From: CAZWSC01 sp964636385
GTDB lineage: Bacteria; Eisenbacteria; RBG-16-71-46; CAIMUX01
Length of the DNA: 30,833 nucleotides
Assembly: GCA_964636385.1 (NCBI GenBank)
Contig: CAZWSC010000040.1
Coordinates: forward strand, 1-30,833
Reading direction: 5' to 3'
This document shows positions 13,679-20,735 of the stretch, in pieces (position 1 is the first letter of the stretch; each line of letters begins with the position of its first letter). The notes under the pieces were generated by a model. The model was given only the letters and a program-made list of their open reading frames with translations. It made no database searches and was not told the origin of the DNA. A program made the position numbers and the translations under genes.

Positions 13679-13921
13679 ATGCCGATGGCGAAGAAGACAA
13701 CCAGGAAGAAGGTCGCTAAGAAGAAGGTGGCCAAGAAGAAGGTCGCCAAGAAGAAGGTCATGAAGAAGAAGGTGGCCAAGAAGAAGGTGGCCAAGAAGAA
13801 GGTCGCCAAGAAGAAGGTCGCCAAGAAGAAGGTGGCCAAGAAGAAGGTGGCCAGGAAGAAGGTCGCCAAGAAGAAGGTCGCCAGGAAGAAGGTGACGAAG
13901 AAACCCCTCTGCTGCGCTTAG
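13679..13921 (+). CDS. 80-residue Lys-rich KKVAK-repeat protein, histone-H1-like tail
   Basis: The start ATG 13679 has AAGGAGG at 13663-13669. After a short lead (MPMAKKTTR) come 13 tandem five-residue units, mostly KKVAK with KKVMK, KKVAR and KKVTK variants, then KPLCCA. The strong positive charge, lack of aromatic residues and missing signal peptide resemble the histone-H1-like tails of bacterial nucleoid proteins such as AlgP/AlgR3 and chlamydial Hc proteins. DNA or RNA binding is therefore the likely role (inference from composition). The terminal Cys-Cys pair is unusual and could crosslink chains or bind metal. It probably shares a transcript with the receiver gene. A hydrophobic frame on the opposite strand is an artefact of the repeat. 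Confidence 0.8.
   Translation: MPMAKKTTRKKVAKKKVAKKKVAKKKVMKKKVAKKKVAKKKVAKKKVAKKKVAKKKVARKKVAKKKVARKKVTKKPLCCA
13706..13900 (+). repeat. 15-bp tandem repeat, 13 copies, within the Lys-rich gene
   Basis: The unit is AAGAAGGTSGCCAAG, read in frame as KKVAK. Copies differ mainly by GTC versus GTG and by AAG versus AGG in the last codon; one copy has ATG in place of GCC. An in-frame minisatellite like this can change copy number by slippage without breaking the frame. Confidence 0.92.
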
Positions 13922-13946
13922 GGAAGTCACGGGAACCGGGATTCCG

Positions 13947-13979
13947 GGGGACGGATGGGGCACTCAACCGTACGTCCCC
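13947..13979 (+). terminator. Probable intrinsic terminator after the Lys-rich gene
   Basis: GGGGACG (13947-13953) pairs with CGTCCCC (13973-13979) across a 19-base loop and is followed by TGGTTTTCC. The loop is long and the T-run short, so strength is moderate. It lies 25 bases after the stop codon. Confidence 0.5.
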
Positions 13980-14248
13980 TGGTTTTCCGAGTTGGTGAGG
14001 TGTCGGCGTGTGAGTGGTCAGGTCAGGAACGGGAGGGGTGAGGCCACGAAACACCGCAAAAAAGTTCCCCGCCGCCAACGCGCCGACAGCTCTCAAAACC
14101 CCATCAACAAGATAGCCCGCTAAGCAATTAGGTTTTCCAGACTGTCAGTCATCGAAGGAGCAGGGAACTCGCTTCGCTACTGGAATGAATGTAGCCTGCT
14201 CGCGGAACTTGTGTCAACCAGCTTTTTCGTGCAGGCTGCCGGTCCTCG

Positions 14249-14286
14249 AACAGGGCGCGGATCCCCCCCTGGGGGCGCGCCCTGTT
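14249..14286. other. 11-bp perfect hairpin in the galE leader
   Basis: AACAGGGCGCG (14249-14259) and CGCGCCCTGTT (14276-14286) are perfect complements around a 16-base loop that itself contains C- and G-runs able to pair. No T-run follows on either strand. It lies 46 bases before the galE ATG, so it may be a leader attenuation, stability or protein-binding element. Confidence 0.45.
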
Positions 14287-14332
14287 GCACTGAAGGCCGG
14301 TGGTGGTGCAGGCTGGTCCAGGTGGAGGGAAC

Positions 14333-15313
14333 ATGGCGGTACTCGTAACCGGCGGCGCGGGGTACATCGGTAGTGTGATGGTGGATGTGCTGAGACGGCG
14401 GGGTATGGATGTCGTCGTTGTCGACAATCTGAGCAGAGGGCACAGGCAGGCTGTAGCAGCAGACATCCCGCTCGAGATCGGGGATGTTACAGATGCGGAG
14501 TTCCTGGAAGGTCTTTTCGGGCGCCATTCCATCACGGCCGTGTTCCACTTCGCCGCATCGAGTCTCGTCGGGGAGTCCATGACGGATCCGGGCGATTACT
14601 TCCGCAACAACATCGATGGTGTCCTCTCTCTGCTCCGGACGATGGTGGCATTCGATGTAAGATCCTTCATCCTCTCATCGACCGCCGCAACGTATGGGGA
14701 TCCGAAGGAAACGCCCATACCGGAATCCGCCCCCTCCTGTCCGACGAACCCCTACGGTGAGTCGAAGAAGATCTGCGAGCAGATGCTCTCGTGGTTTGGC
14801 CGCCTGCACGGGATCGGTTGGAGCGCTCTCCGCTACTTCAACGCGGCAGGCGCAGCTCGTGAACAGGGAGAGGACCACGATCCGGAGACCCACATCATTC
14901 CGCTCGCCCTGCAGGCAGCTGCCGGCAGGGGCCCCGAACTCAGGGTCTTCGGCCTTGACTATCCGACCCCTGATGGAACATGCATCAGGGACTACATTCA
15001 CGTGGCCGATCTTGCCAAGGCGCATCTCCTGGCACTGGACAGAATGCGGCCCGGGGAAGGGCAGGTCTTCAATCTGGGGAATGGTCAGGGCTTCAGTGTG
15101 CTGGAAGTGCTGGCGTCGGTGGAGCGCGTGACCGGCAGGAAGGTGCCGTGGGCGGCGGCCTCAAGGCGCTCCGGAGATCCTCCCCGGCTTGTTGCTTCCA
15201 GTGCCAAGGCGCGGGAGGAACTCGGCTGGGTACCGGATTTCCCGGACCTCGACATGATCGTCGCCAGCGCCTGGTCGTGGATGGAACGGCATCCTGACGG
15301 TTATGACTCCTGA
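14333..15313 (+). CDS. galE: UDP-glucose 4-epimerase
   Basis: A 326-residue extended short-chain dehydrogenase that interconverts UDP-glucose and UDP-galactose (or their N-acetyl forms), supplying sugars for surface glycans. It has the NAD-binding TGGAGYIGS at residues 6-14, the adenine-ribose DNLSRG (31-36), HFAASSLVGES, the catalytic SSTAATYG region (about 115-122), YGESK with Tyr141 and Lys145, and YFNAAGA. The C-terminal half has the usual epimerase blocks GTCIRDYIHVADLAKAHL and FNLGNGQGFSVLEV. ATG 14333 has GGAGG 4 bases upstream. The reading frame extends 11 bases into the next gene. A fit to GalE is good, but related UDP-sugar epimerases share this pattern. Confidence 0.93.
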   Translation: MAVLVTGGAGYIGSVMVDVLRRRGMDVVVVDNLSRGHRQAVAADIPLEIGDVTDAEFLEGLFGRHSITAVFHFAASSLVGESMTDPGDYFRNNIDGVLSLLRTMVAFDVRSFILSSTAATYGDPKETPIPESAPSCPTNPYGESKKICEQMLSWFGRLHGIGWSALRYFNAAGAAREQGEDHDPETHIIPLALQAAAGRGPELRVFGLDYPTPDGTCIRDYIHVADLAKAHLLALDRMRPGEGQVFNLGNGQGFSVLEVLASVERVTGRKVPWAAASRRSGDPPRLVASSAKAREELGWVPDFPDLDMIVASAWSWMERHPDGYDS

Positions 15314-16619
15314 CCTCGAAGATCCGCGTCCCCCTCTGGCTGATCGCTTTCGACCGCGGACCCTGGACGAGATACGGGGTCAGGAGCATCTCACCGGGCC
15401 GCGCGCCCCCCTGCGTCTCTTCTTCGATAAGGGGGAGATTCCCTCCCTGATCCTCTGGGGACCGCCAGGCACCGGGAAGACGACCCTCGCCCGTATACTC
15501 GGTTCGCATCCCTCCTACGCCTATGAACAGTTCTCAGCGGTTCTGTGCGGTGTGCGCGATGTGCGCCAGGTGGTCGAGCGGGCACGGGAAAGACGTCGCG
15601 AGTCGGGTGCACGCACGCTTCTGTTCGTTGACGAGATCCACCGCTTCAACAAAGCCCAGCAGGATGCATTTCTTCCGCACGTAGAGTCCGGTCTTCTTAC
15701 CCTGGTGGGGGCAACCACCGAGAATCCCTCCTTCGAGGTCATCAGTGCCCTTCTGTCACGGTGCCGCGTCTATGTACTCCGCGCCCTGGACTCAGAAGCG
15801 CTCCGGCGGATCGCGGAGGACGCCATGTCAGACGTAGAGCGCGGTCTCGGCTCCATGCGCTGCAGCCTGGATGAAGGCGCATGGCCGGTCACCCTTGCCT
15901 TTGGCGATGGGGACGCGAGACGCCTGCTCCACCTGATTGAGGCCGCCTGCATGAGTCTTCCGGAACGGGAGGCATCGGTCGGAGAAGAGCTGATCCGATC
16001 GATAATCCAGAGGGGAGCAGTGACACGTCATGGAGAAGAGGATCACTTCGACTGGATTTCCGCCCTGCACAAGAGCCTTCGCGGCAGCGACCCGCATGCC
16101 GCCCTGTACTGGCTTGCCCGGATGCTGGAAGCGGGGGAGGATCCGAGGTTCATCGTTCGACGCCTGATCGTCTTCGCATCGGAGGATATCGGCCTGGCAG
16201 AACCAGGGGCTCTGGTGCAGGCCGTATCGGCGATGCAGGCGGTGAGCTTCGTGGGGATGCCCGAGTGCCGTCTGGTGCTCTCCCAGCTGGTTCTCTACCT
16301 CGCGCTCGCTCCCAAGAGCAACTCCGCCTACACCTCCTATGAGCGTGCCGCAGAGCTGGTACGCACCCGGGGCGCAGAGCCCGTGCCTCTGGCCCTTCGC
16401 AACGCCCCGACCCGGTTGATGGATGATCTGGGTTACGGGCACGGTTACATCTACCCGCATGATCAGCCGGGTCGCTGGGTCAGGAGGTCGTATCTTCCCG
16501 GTGGTATGGAGGGGGCCTCGCTCTACAGGCCATCCGATTGTGGCCGGGAGCCGAGGATGGTCGAGCACCACAGGGAGCGAACAGATGACTTCTACCGGCT
16601 CCGCTGGGATGGCACTTGA
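15303..16619 (+). CDS. rarA: Replication-associated recombination protein A (RarA/MgsA AAA+ ATPase)
   Basis: A 438-residue AAA+ ATPase related to the clamp loader, acting at stalled replication forks. After the conserved opening PLADRFRPRTLDEIRGQEHL come Walker A WGPPGTGKT (52-60), Walker B LLFVDEIHRFNKAQQDAFLP, sensor I VGATTENPSFEVISALLSRC and the arginine finger in that block. The C-terminal tetramerisation region contains HFDWISALHKSLRGSDPHAA, YWLARMLEAGEDPRFIVRRL, ASEDIGLAEP and APKSNSAY, all RarA hallmarks. The length is normal for the family. It begins inside the end of galE (11-base overlap), so the two are translated together although their functions differ. Confidence 0.96.
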   Translation: MTPDLEDPRPPLADRFRPRTLDEIRGQEHLTGPRAPLRLFFDKGEIPSLILWGPPGTGKTTLARILGSHPSYAYEQFSAVLCGVRDVRQVVERARERRRESGARTLLFVDEIHRFNKAQQDAFLPHVESGLLTLVGATTENPSFEVISALLSRCRVYVLRALDSEALRRIAEDAMSDVERGLGSMRCSLDEGAWPVTLAFGDGDARRLLHLIEAACMSLPEREASVGEELIRSIIQRGAVTRHGEEDHFDWISALHKSLRGSDPHAALYWLARMLEAGEDPRFIVRRLIVFASEDIGLAEPGALVQAVSAMQAVSFVGMPECRLVLSQLVLYLALAPKSNSAYTSYERAAELVRTRGAEPVPLALRNAPTRLMDDLGYGHGYIYPHDQPGRWVRRSYLPGGMEGASLYRPSDCGREPRMVEHHRERTDDFYRLRWDGT

Positions 16620-16662
16620 CGGGCAGGGGGGCAGAGGTCAGTATGTCCGTTCTGGGTTCTGT

Positions 16663-16740
16663 GTCCCCATCGTCTAGTCCGGTCCAGGACATCGCCCTTT
16701 CAAGGCGGTAACACGGGTTCGAATCCCGTTGGGGACGCCA
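16663..16740 (+). tRNA. tRNA-Glu, anticodon TTC
   Basis: The acceptor stem GTCCCCA (16663-16669) pairs with TGGGGAC (16730-16736), followed by G73 and a genome-encoded CCA (16738-16740). The anticodon loop is CTTTCAA with anticodon TTC. The T arm is ACGGG-TTCGAAT-CCCGT. The sequence is very close to standard bacterial tRNA-Glu, with a slightly longer D loop. It lies 43 bases after rarA; TTGACG at 16616-16621 could be a -35 box, but no good -10 accompanies it. Confidence 0.97.
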
Positions 16741-17211
16741 TTTCGAGGCCGACCTGGCCGGCAGTGAAGCCGGTAAGGTCGGCTTCTCTTCTCTTGTGCC
16801 GCACCCGGCTCTGCCCCCCCGTCCGGCGATGCGGGGTGAGACCCCGTATCTGGTCGGCGGATGGGGGCAACTGCATCGATCATCCGGGTTCCATACCTTG
16901 CCGAAATGTGGTATCCTGTAATCATCTCGGTGTTTGCCGAGCTTGGGGAGTCCAGATGAGCTTATGCATCCCGCAGCCTTTCAACGGACAGATGATCTCG
17001 GAGCCTCCGTCGGTTCCATCCCGGATCCGCACATCGTCATCCAGATTGTTCGTAGACAAGACACACTACGTGGACTCCCGGCCCGGCGTGCCCGCTGTTA
17101 CCCTGGCAAGATGAAGCTGGTGGTGTTTGCCGACCCTGTTACGGGGCGCACGGTCAAGGCAGGCCGTTGAGCCGGAACAGGGTCAGAATCGGAAAGGAGA
17201 CTCTCCACATC
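16741..17211. other. Intergenic region before the metalloprotease gene
   Basis: This 471-base gap holds the tRNA terminator (16748-16795), the small inverted repeats ATACC/GGTAT (16893-16897/16910-16914) and CTCGG/CCGAG (16926-16930/16937-16941), and a chain of short frames overlapping by ATGA and TTGA (16956-17114, 17111-17170, then TTG 17167 in the protease frame). The 16956 frame (52 codons) has GGGGAG 5 bases upstream but resembles no protein I know. I treat these frames as leader sequence of unknown role. Confidence 0.45.
16748..16795 (+). terminator. Intrinsic terminator after tRNA-Glu
   Basis: GCCGACCT (16748-16755) pairs with AGGTCGGC (16776-16783); an inner CCGGC/GCCGG pair extends the stem. 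It is followed by TTCTCTTCTCTT, a good T-rich tail. It begins 8 bases after the tRNA CCA end. Confidence 0.85.
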
Positions 17212-20166
17212 ATGGATCAGCGCATGAGACTTCCGGCCGTGGCGCCATACCTGGCCATTCTGCTGCTACTGGTCGCGGTGGCAACTGCCTCTGCGTTCGT
17301 CGAAGCCGAGCAGAACACGATCTACGAGATTCCTCTGCAGGAATTCGACCTGTTCTCATACAGATCTCCGACTGTTGAGCAGGCCCGTACTGAAGCTGTG
17401 CAGGCTTTCACCCGGTCGAACGAGGACTCCTGGAGTGTCTACTCCTGGAACCCGCAGGCTGACACTCCCAGCAACATCATCGGCAGCGGCATCCAGGTAA
17501 CGGCCGGACCGTTCGTGTCGGAGCAGGATGTGATAGCCACGGCCGAGTCATTCATCCAGGCCCACCCCGCTGTTTTCCGGGCCGACCTGGACAACCTGCG
17601 CTTCCACAGTGCTCCCCAGGGACTGGGGAAGTGGGCAGTGCACTTCCAGCAGACCTATCACGGGATGGATGTCTGGGGCGCACGGGTTCACCTCGTGTTC
17701 ACGGAAGGCGGGCGTCTTTTCGCTTTCGGATCGGACTACTACTCCGATATCGACGTGAACCCGAGGCCGTCAATCCCGGCATCGGTAGCCTGGGACATCG
17801 CGACCAGCGATCTGCCGGTGGCCCCGGAGCTGCGTTTCGCGGAAGACCAGGCCGAGCTGCTCATCCTGCCCGAGCCGATGAGCGAGACCAGTGTCGAGCA
17901 CCGGCTGGTCTGGCGCATGCGTGTTCCCACCGAGGAGCCTCTGGGCATCTGGGTGACCCATGTTGACGCGCACTCCGGCCGGATTGTCTGGCGCTACAAC
18001 GACGTGCACTTCAACTTCCTCGGAACCACCGCGGGTGACGTCCAGCGCCTGAGCTATTGCGATCCCGAGGTCGAGGAGCCTCTGCCGTATCTCAGGGTCC
18101 AGGTCTCCGGTGTCGGCAACGTATACGCAGACATCGACGGGAACTGGAGTATCAGCGGCGGCAGCAGCCCCACTACGGTCACTGCAACTCTGTACAGCCC
18201 GTACGTCGACGTCCGCAGGGCTTCCGGATCCCCGGGATCCTTCTCGGGCACTGCCAGTCCGGGGGTTCCCCTGGAGGTCCGCTTCGACAACAGCAACTCC
18301 TGGAATGATGAGCGGGACATTTATCAGACGATCAACGACGTTCACAAGTTCTTCCTCGATTTCGCTCCGGAGTTCGGCTACATCCACCAGCGGATAATCG
18401 GATACGCGCGTCGTCCGGGATCATGCAATGCCTACTACAACGGGACGATCAACTTCTACGCTGAGGGTGGTGGCTGCGGGAACACAGGCCAGATGATGGA
18501 TGTGATCGCGCACGAGTTCGGGCACGGAATACAGGCCGCCATTCTCGGCTGGCAGGGCGACCAGGGGCTCGGCGAGGGGAACTCCGACTTCACCGGAGCC
18601 CTGATGACCGAGCGCTCAATCATGGGTATGGGATTCTACCTGAACCAGTGCACCTCGGGAATCCGGGACTGCGACAACAACCTCCAGTATCCGGAAGACG
18701 TTATCGGGATACCCATCCACTCAGCCGGCCGCGTAATCTGCGGATTCCACTGGGATGCCATGGTCCTGCTGAGGAACGCGTTCGGCGAGCAGCCTGGGAG
18801 GTTGATGTCGGCCGAGAGGTGGCACTACGGCCGGGTGCTGATGCAGCCTACGACCCAGCCTGCGCAGGTGCTGGCTACCTTCATTGCCGATGACGATGAT
18901 GGGGATCTCAGCAACGGTACTCCGAACTACGCAGTCTTCTGCGAGGCGGCGATGAACCACGGGTTCGAATGCCCCGAGATTACAGTCGGTGTCCGCATCG
19001 AGCACACCCCGATCTACAGCAGCGAGGAAGGCGGGGACAAGGTTGCCCTGGCGACCATCTACAGTACCGTCACAAACATTGACGACGAGCGGGTCGAGAT
19101 CTGCTACGAGATCGACGGTGTCCCGCAGGGCTGCCATCTCATGACACCGACCCTGAACGAAAACGAGTACGAGGGGGTCATCCCTTCGGTCAGCTCTCCC
19201 TCCGAGGTCAGGTACTACCTGAGCGCGTGGGATGAAGAGGACAACCACAAGACCTCTCCGGAACTGGCCCCGGCTGTTCAGCACGAGTTCGACGTGGCCA
19301 CGGCCTTCGATCCGATTGAAGAGGAGTCGGGCTGGGCGGTGAACCTCGAGGGCACGGACGACGCCGCGACCGGGATCTGGGAGCGCGTGGAGCCGGTTGG
19401 CACGTGGGTCAGCGGGCAGCCCGTGCAGCCGGATCATGACCACACCCCGTGGGGCACGCACTGCTGGGTTACCGGTCAGCACCTCCAGGGACAGAGCGCC
19501 GGCTATAACGACGTCGATGACGGGACGACCAGCCTCTTCTCGCCTCTCTACGATCTGACCGGCTCGACGAACGCCAAGGTCAAGTACTACCGCTGGTACT
19601 CGAACAACCAGGGCGCCAACCCGGGGATCGACTGGTGGGTAGTGCAGGTCCGCAACAACGGCGGCAGCTGGGTCGACATCGAGCGCACCCAGCAGTCGGC
19701 GAGCTACTGGATGCAGGTCGAGGCTGACCTGGTGCAGATCTTTGGCTCGTCCATCGGTGAAGTCCAGTTCCGCTTCCAGGCGAGCGACATGCCTGGTCAG
19801 GGCTCGCTGGTGGAGGCCGCGGTCGACGACTTCGCGATCCTGGCGGATCTCGGTGCCTCCGATGTCACAGGGGAGTTCCCAACGCAGCTACGCTACGCTC
19901 TTCTCCCCGGACAGCCGAACCCGACTGCCGGTCAGACGGCGATCCGCTTCCAGGTCCCTGCGGAGACCCGGGTCCAGCTCAGGATCTTCGACGTGACAGG
20001 AAGGACGGTGAAGAATCTGGCTGATGGTTCGTTCTCAGCCGGTACGCACACCCTGGATTGGGACGGCCGGGATGCTTCCGGCAGGCCCGTTGCCTCGGGT
20101 GTCTATTTCTACCGGATGAAGGCGGGCGGCTTCGAGGCTACGAGGACTCTTACCGTCACCAGGTAG
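17212..20166 (+). CDS. Secreted M36-type (fungalysin-like) zinc metalloprotease with C-terminal FlgD-Ig-like domain
   Basis: A 984-residue exported protein. A signal peptide (LPAVAPYLAILLLLVAVATA, likely cut after ASA near residue 28) leads into a fungalysin/thermolysin-type propeptide (about 85-200; AVHFQQTYHGMDVWGARVHL). A beta-rich segment follows (about 265-370), then a zinc protease domain with HEFGH (434-438: His434 and His438 zinc ligands, Glu435 base) and EGNSD (Glu455, third ligand), as in M36 enzymes. Residues about 695-885 resemble a jelly-roll/MAM-like module. The last 90 residues (PGQPNPTAGQTAIRFQVP through FYRMKAGGFEATRTLTVTR) form a FlgD-Ig domain of the kind that ends many FCB-group secreted proteins and may act in export or anchoring. 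ATG 17212 has AAGGAG 12 bases upstream; the frame is open from TTG 17167. Confidence 0.9.
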   Translation: MDQRMRLPAVAPYLAILLLLVAVATASAFVEAEQNTIYEIPLQEFDLFSYRSPTVEQARTEAVQAFTRSNEDSWSVYSWNPQADTPSNIIGSGIQVTAGPFVSEQDVIATAESFIQAHPAVFRADLDNLRFHSAPQGLGKWAVHFQQTYHGMDVWGARVHLVFTEGGRLFAFGSDYYSDIDVNPRPSIPASVAWDIATSDLPVAPELRFAEDQAELLILPEPMSETSVEHRLVWRMRVPTEEPLGIWVTHVDAHSGRIVWRYNDVHFNFLGTTAGDVQRLSYCDPEVEEPLPYLRVQVSGVGNVYADIDGNWSISGGSSPTTVTATLYSPYVDVRRASGSPGSFSGTASPGVPLEVRFDNSNSWNDERDIYQTINDVHKFFLDFAPEFGYIHQRIIGYARRPGSCNAYYNGTINFYAEGGGCGNTGQMMDVIAHEFGHGIQAAILGWQGDQGLGEGNSDFTGALMTERSIMGMGFYLNQCTSGIRDCDNNLQYPEDVIGIPIHSAGRVICGFHWDAMVLLRNAFGEQPGRLMSAERWHYGRVLMQPTTQPAQVLATFIADDDDGDLSNGTPNYAVFCEAAMNHGFECPEITVGVRIEHTPIYSSEEGGDKVALATIYSTVTNIDDERVEICYEIDGVPQGCHLMTPTLNENEYEGVIPSVSSPSEVRYYLSAWDEEDNHKTSPELAPAVQHEFDVATAFDPIEEESGWAVNLEGTDDAATGIWERVEPVGTWVSGQPVQPDHDHTPWGTHCWVTGQHLQGQSAGYNDVDDGTTSLFSPLYDLTGSTNAKVKYYRWYSNNQGANPGIDWWVVQVRNNGGSWVDIERTQQSASYWMQVEADLVQIFGSSIGEVQFRFQASDMPGQGSLVEAAVDDFAILADLGASDVTGEFPTQLRYALLPGQPNPTAGQTAIRFQVPAETRVQLRIFDVTGRTVKNLADGSFSAGTHTLDWDGRDASGRPVASGVYFYRMKAGGFEATRTLTVTR

Positions 20167-20170
20167 CAGG

Positions 20171-20201
20171 GTCACAGGAGCACTGGCATCGGTCCTGTGA
20201 C
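20171..20201 (+). other. Hairpin directly after the metalloprotease stop codon
   Basis: GTCACAGGA (20171-20179) and TCCTGTGAC (20193-20201) form a perfect 9-base stem with a 13-base loop, 4 bases after the TAG. It has no T-run and sits 15 bases before a much stronger terminator, so it may stabilise the 3' end of the mRNA. Confidence 0.5.
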
Positions 20202-20216
20202 ATGCCGGTGGTTGGG

Positions 20217-20247
20217 CAGGCTCCCGGATTTTTCCGGGAGCCTGTTT
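20217..20247 (+). terminator. Strong intrinsic terminator of the metalloprotease gene
   Basis: CAGGCTCCCGG (20217-20227) and CCGGGAGCCTG (20234-20244) form a perfect 11-base stem with a 6-base loop, followed by TTT. Confidence 0.85.
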
Positions 20248-20370
20248 GCATGCCGGCAGTCTTCACGAAGAGGTGGTCGGACAGAAGGTTCGCATTCGGG
20301 AGATCGTGACCGGGTGCAGGGTAGGCTGGAGGTCCGGCCGGGTGCTGAAGAGACGAAGGGAGCAAAAAGG

Positions 20371-20507
20371 GGCGGCGGCGGCTGTCCTGATACTCCTCAG
20401 TGGTGGGGGGTGAGGACTTCAGCCCGGTGACAGCCGCCGCAAGGTCTGGGACCGCGATCCCCTGACGACCGGTTCCGCAAGGTTGGATGCTTACGCATCC
20501 AGTGCGG
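20371..20507. ncRNA. Candidate structured RNA element
   Basis: Three consecutive foldable units fill this stretch. (1) GCGGCGGCTGTC (20375-20386) pairs with GACAGCCGCCGC (20429-20440), enclosing CTGA/TCAG and TCCTCA/TGAGGA helices. (2) A small GGGA/TCCC hairpin lies near 20450-20462. (3) CCGCA (20475-20479) pairs with TGCGG (20503-20507) around TGGATGC-TTAC-GCATCCA (20484-20501). Strand and function are unknown; it may be an untranslated RNA or the leader of the downstream L,D-transpeptidase gene. It matches no riboswitch consensus I can recall. Confidence 0.35.
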
Positions 20508-20575
20508 TTCCTGTGTTGTTCAGGTAGACTGCAGTGCCCAAATTGAAAACCACACAACGATAAACACGGCCACCT

Positions 20576-20608
20576 CTCCATGGTTCCATGGAGATTCCAT
20601 GGAGTTTT
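20576..20608 (+). repeat. Triple CCATGG repeat with alternative hairpins
   Basis: CTCCATGG (20576-20583) can pair either with CCATGGAG (20586-20593) or with an identical second copy (20597-20604). The latter hairpin has a 13-base loop and is followed by TTTT (20605-20608), so it could act as a small terminator. Confidence 0.5.
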
Positions 20609-20673
20609 CGAGCTGATGAGGAGGCCCCGGCTCAGACAGCCCAATCGGGCGACCGTACTTGATTACATGCAGT

Positions 20674-20710
20674 CGACACGGCGGTGAACCCCCGTGGATT
20701 GACCGTGTCG
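20674..20710. promoter_or_regulatory. Inverted repeat just upstream of the L,D-transpeptidase gene
   Basis: CGACACGG (20674-20681) and CCGTGTCG (20703-20710) are perfect complements separated by 21 bases. They end immediately before a possible GTG start at 20712 and 25 bases before ATG 20736, so the structure could cover the translation start. Confidence 0.35.
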
Positions 20711-20735
20711 GGTGTCGGCCCTACTCTCATCCTCT

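Larger units (their letters stand above)
13922..14332. other. Intergenic region between the Lys-rich gene and galE
   Basis: This 411-base gap holds a likely terminator at 13947-13979, a 7-base inverted repeat AGCCTGC/GCAGGCT (14193-14199/14231-14237) and a strong 11-base hairpin in the galE leader (14249-14286). The middle part (about 14000-14190) includes an A-rich stretch near 14055. I see no convincing open frame, tRNA or known RNA there. Confidence 0.5.
20167..20735. other. Structured intergenic region between protease and L,D-transpeptidase genes
   Basis: This 569-base region begins with two hairpins that end the protease transcript (20171-20247). It continues with a set of nested stem-loops at 20371-20507, a triple CCATGG repeat ending in TTTT (20576-20608), and an inverted repeat just before the next gene (20674-20710). 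No convincing protein frame, tRNA or known riboswitch was recognised. Confidence 0.5.

Noticed and set aside
13534..13869. Leftward frame encoding repeated ATFFL units, resembling a membrane protein
   Set aside because: It is the complement of the KKVAK minisatellite. The plus strand has the AAGGAGG site and the operon context.
13706..13900. CRISPR-like array
   Set aside because: The units are adjacent 15-bp in-frame copies without spacers, inside a coding sequence.
13922..14248. Possible tmRNA, 6S RNA or other standard RNA gene in the gap
   Set aside because: No acceptor-type ends, CCA, tag frame or long paired stem typical of these RNAs was found.
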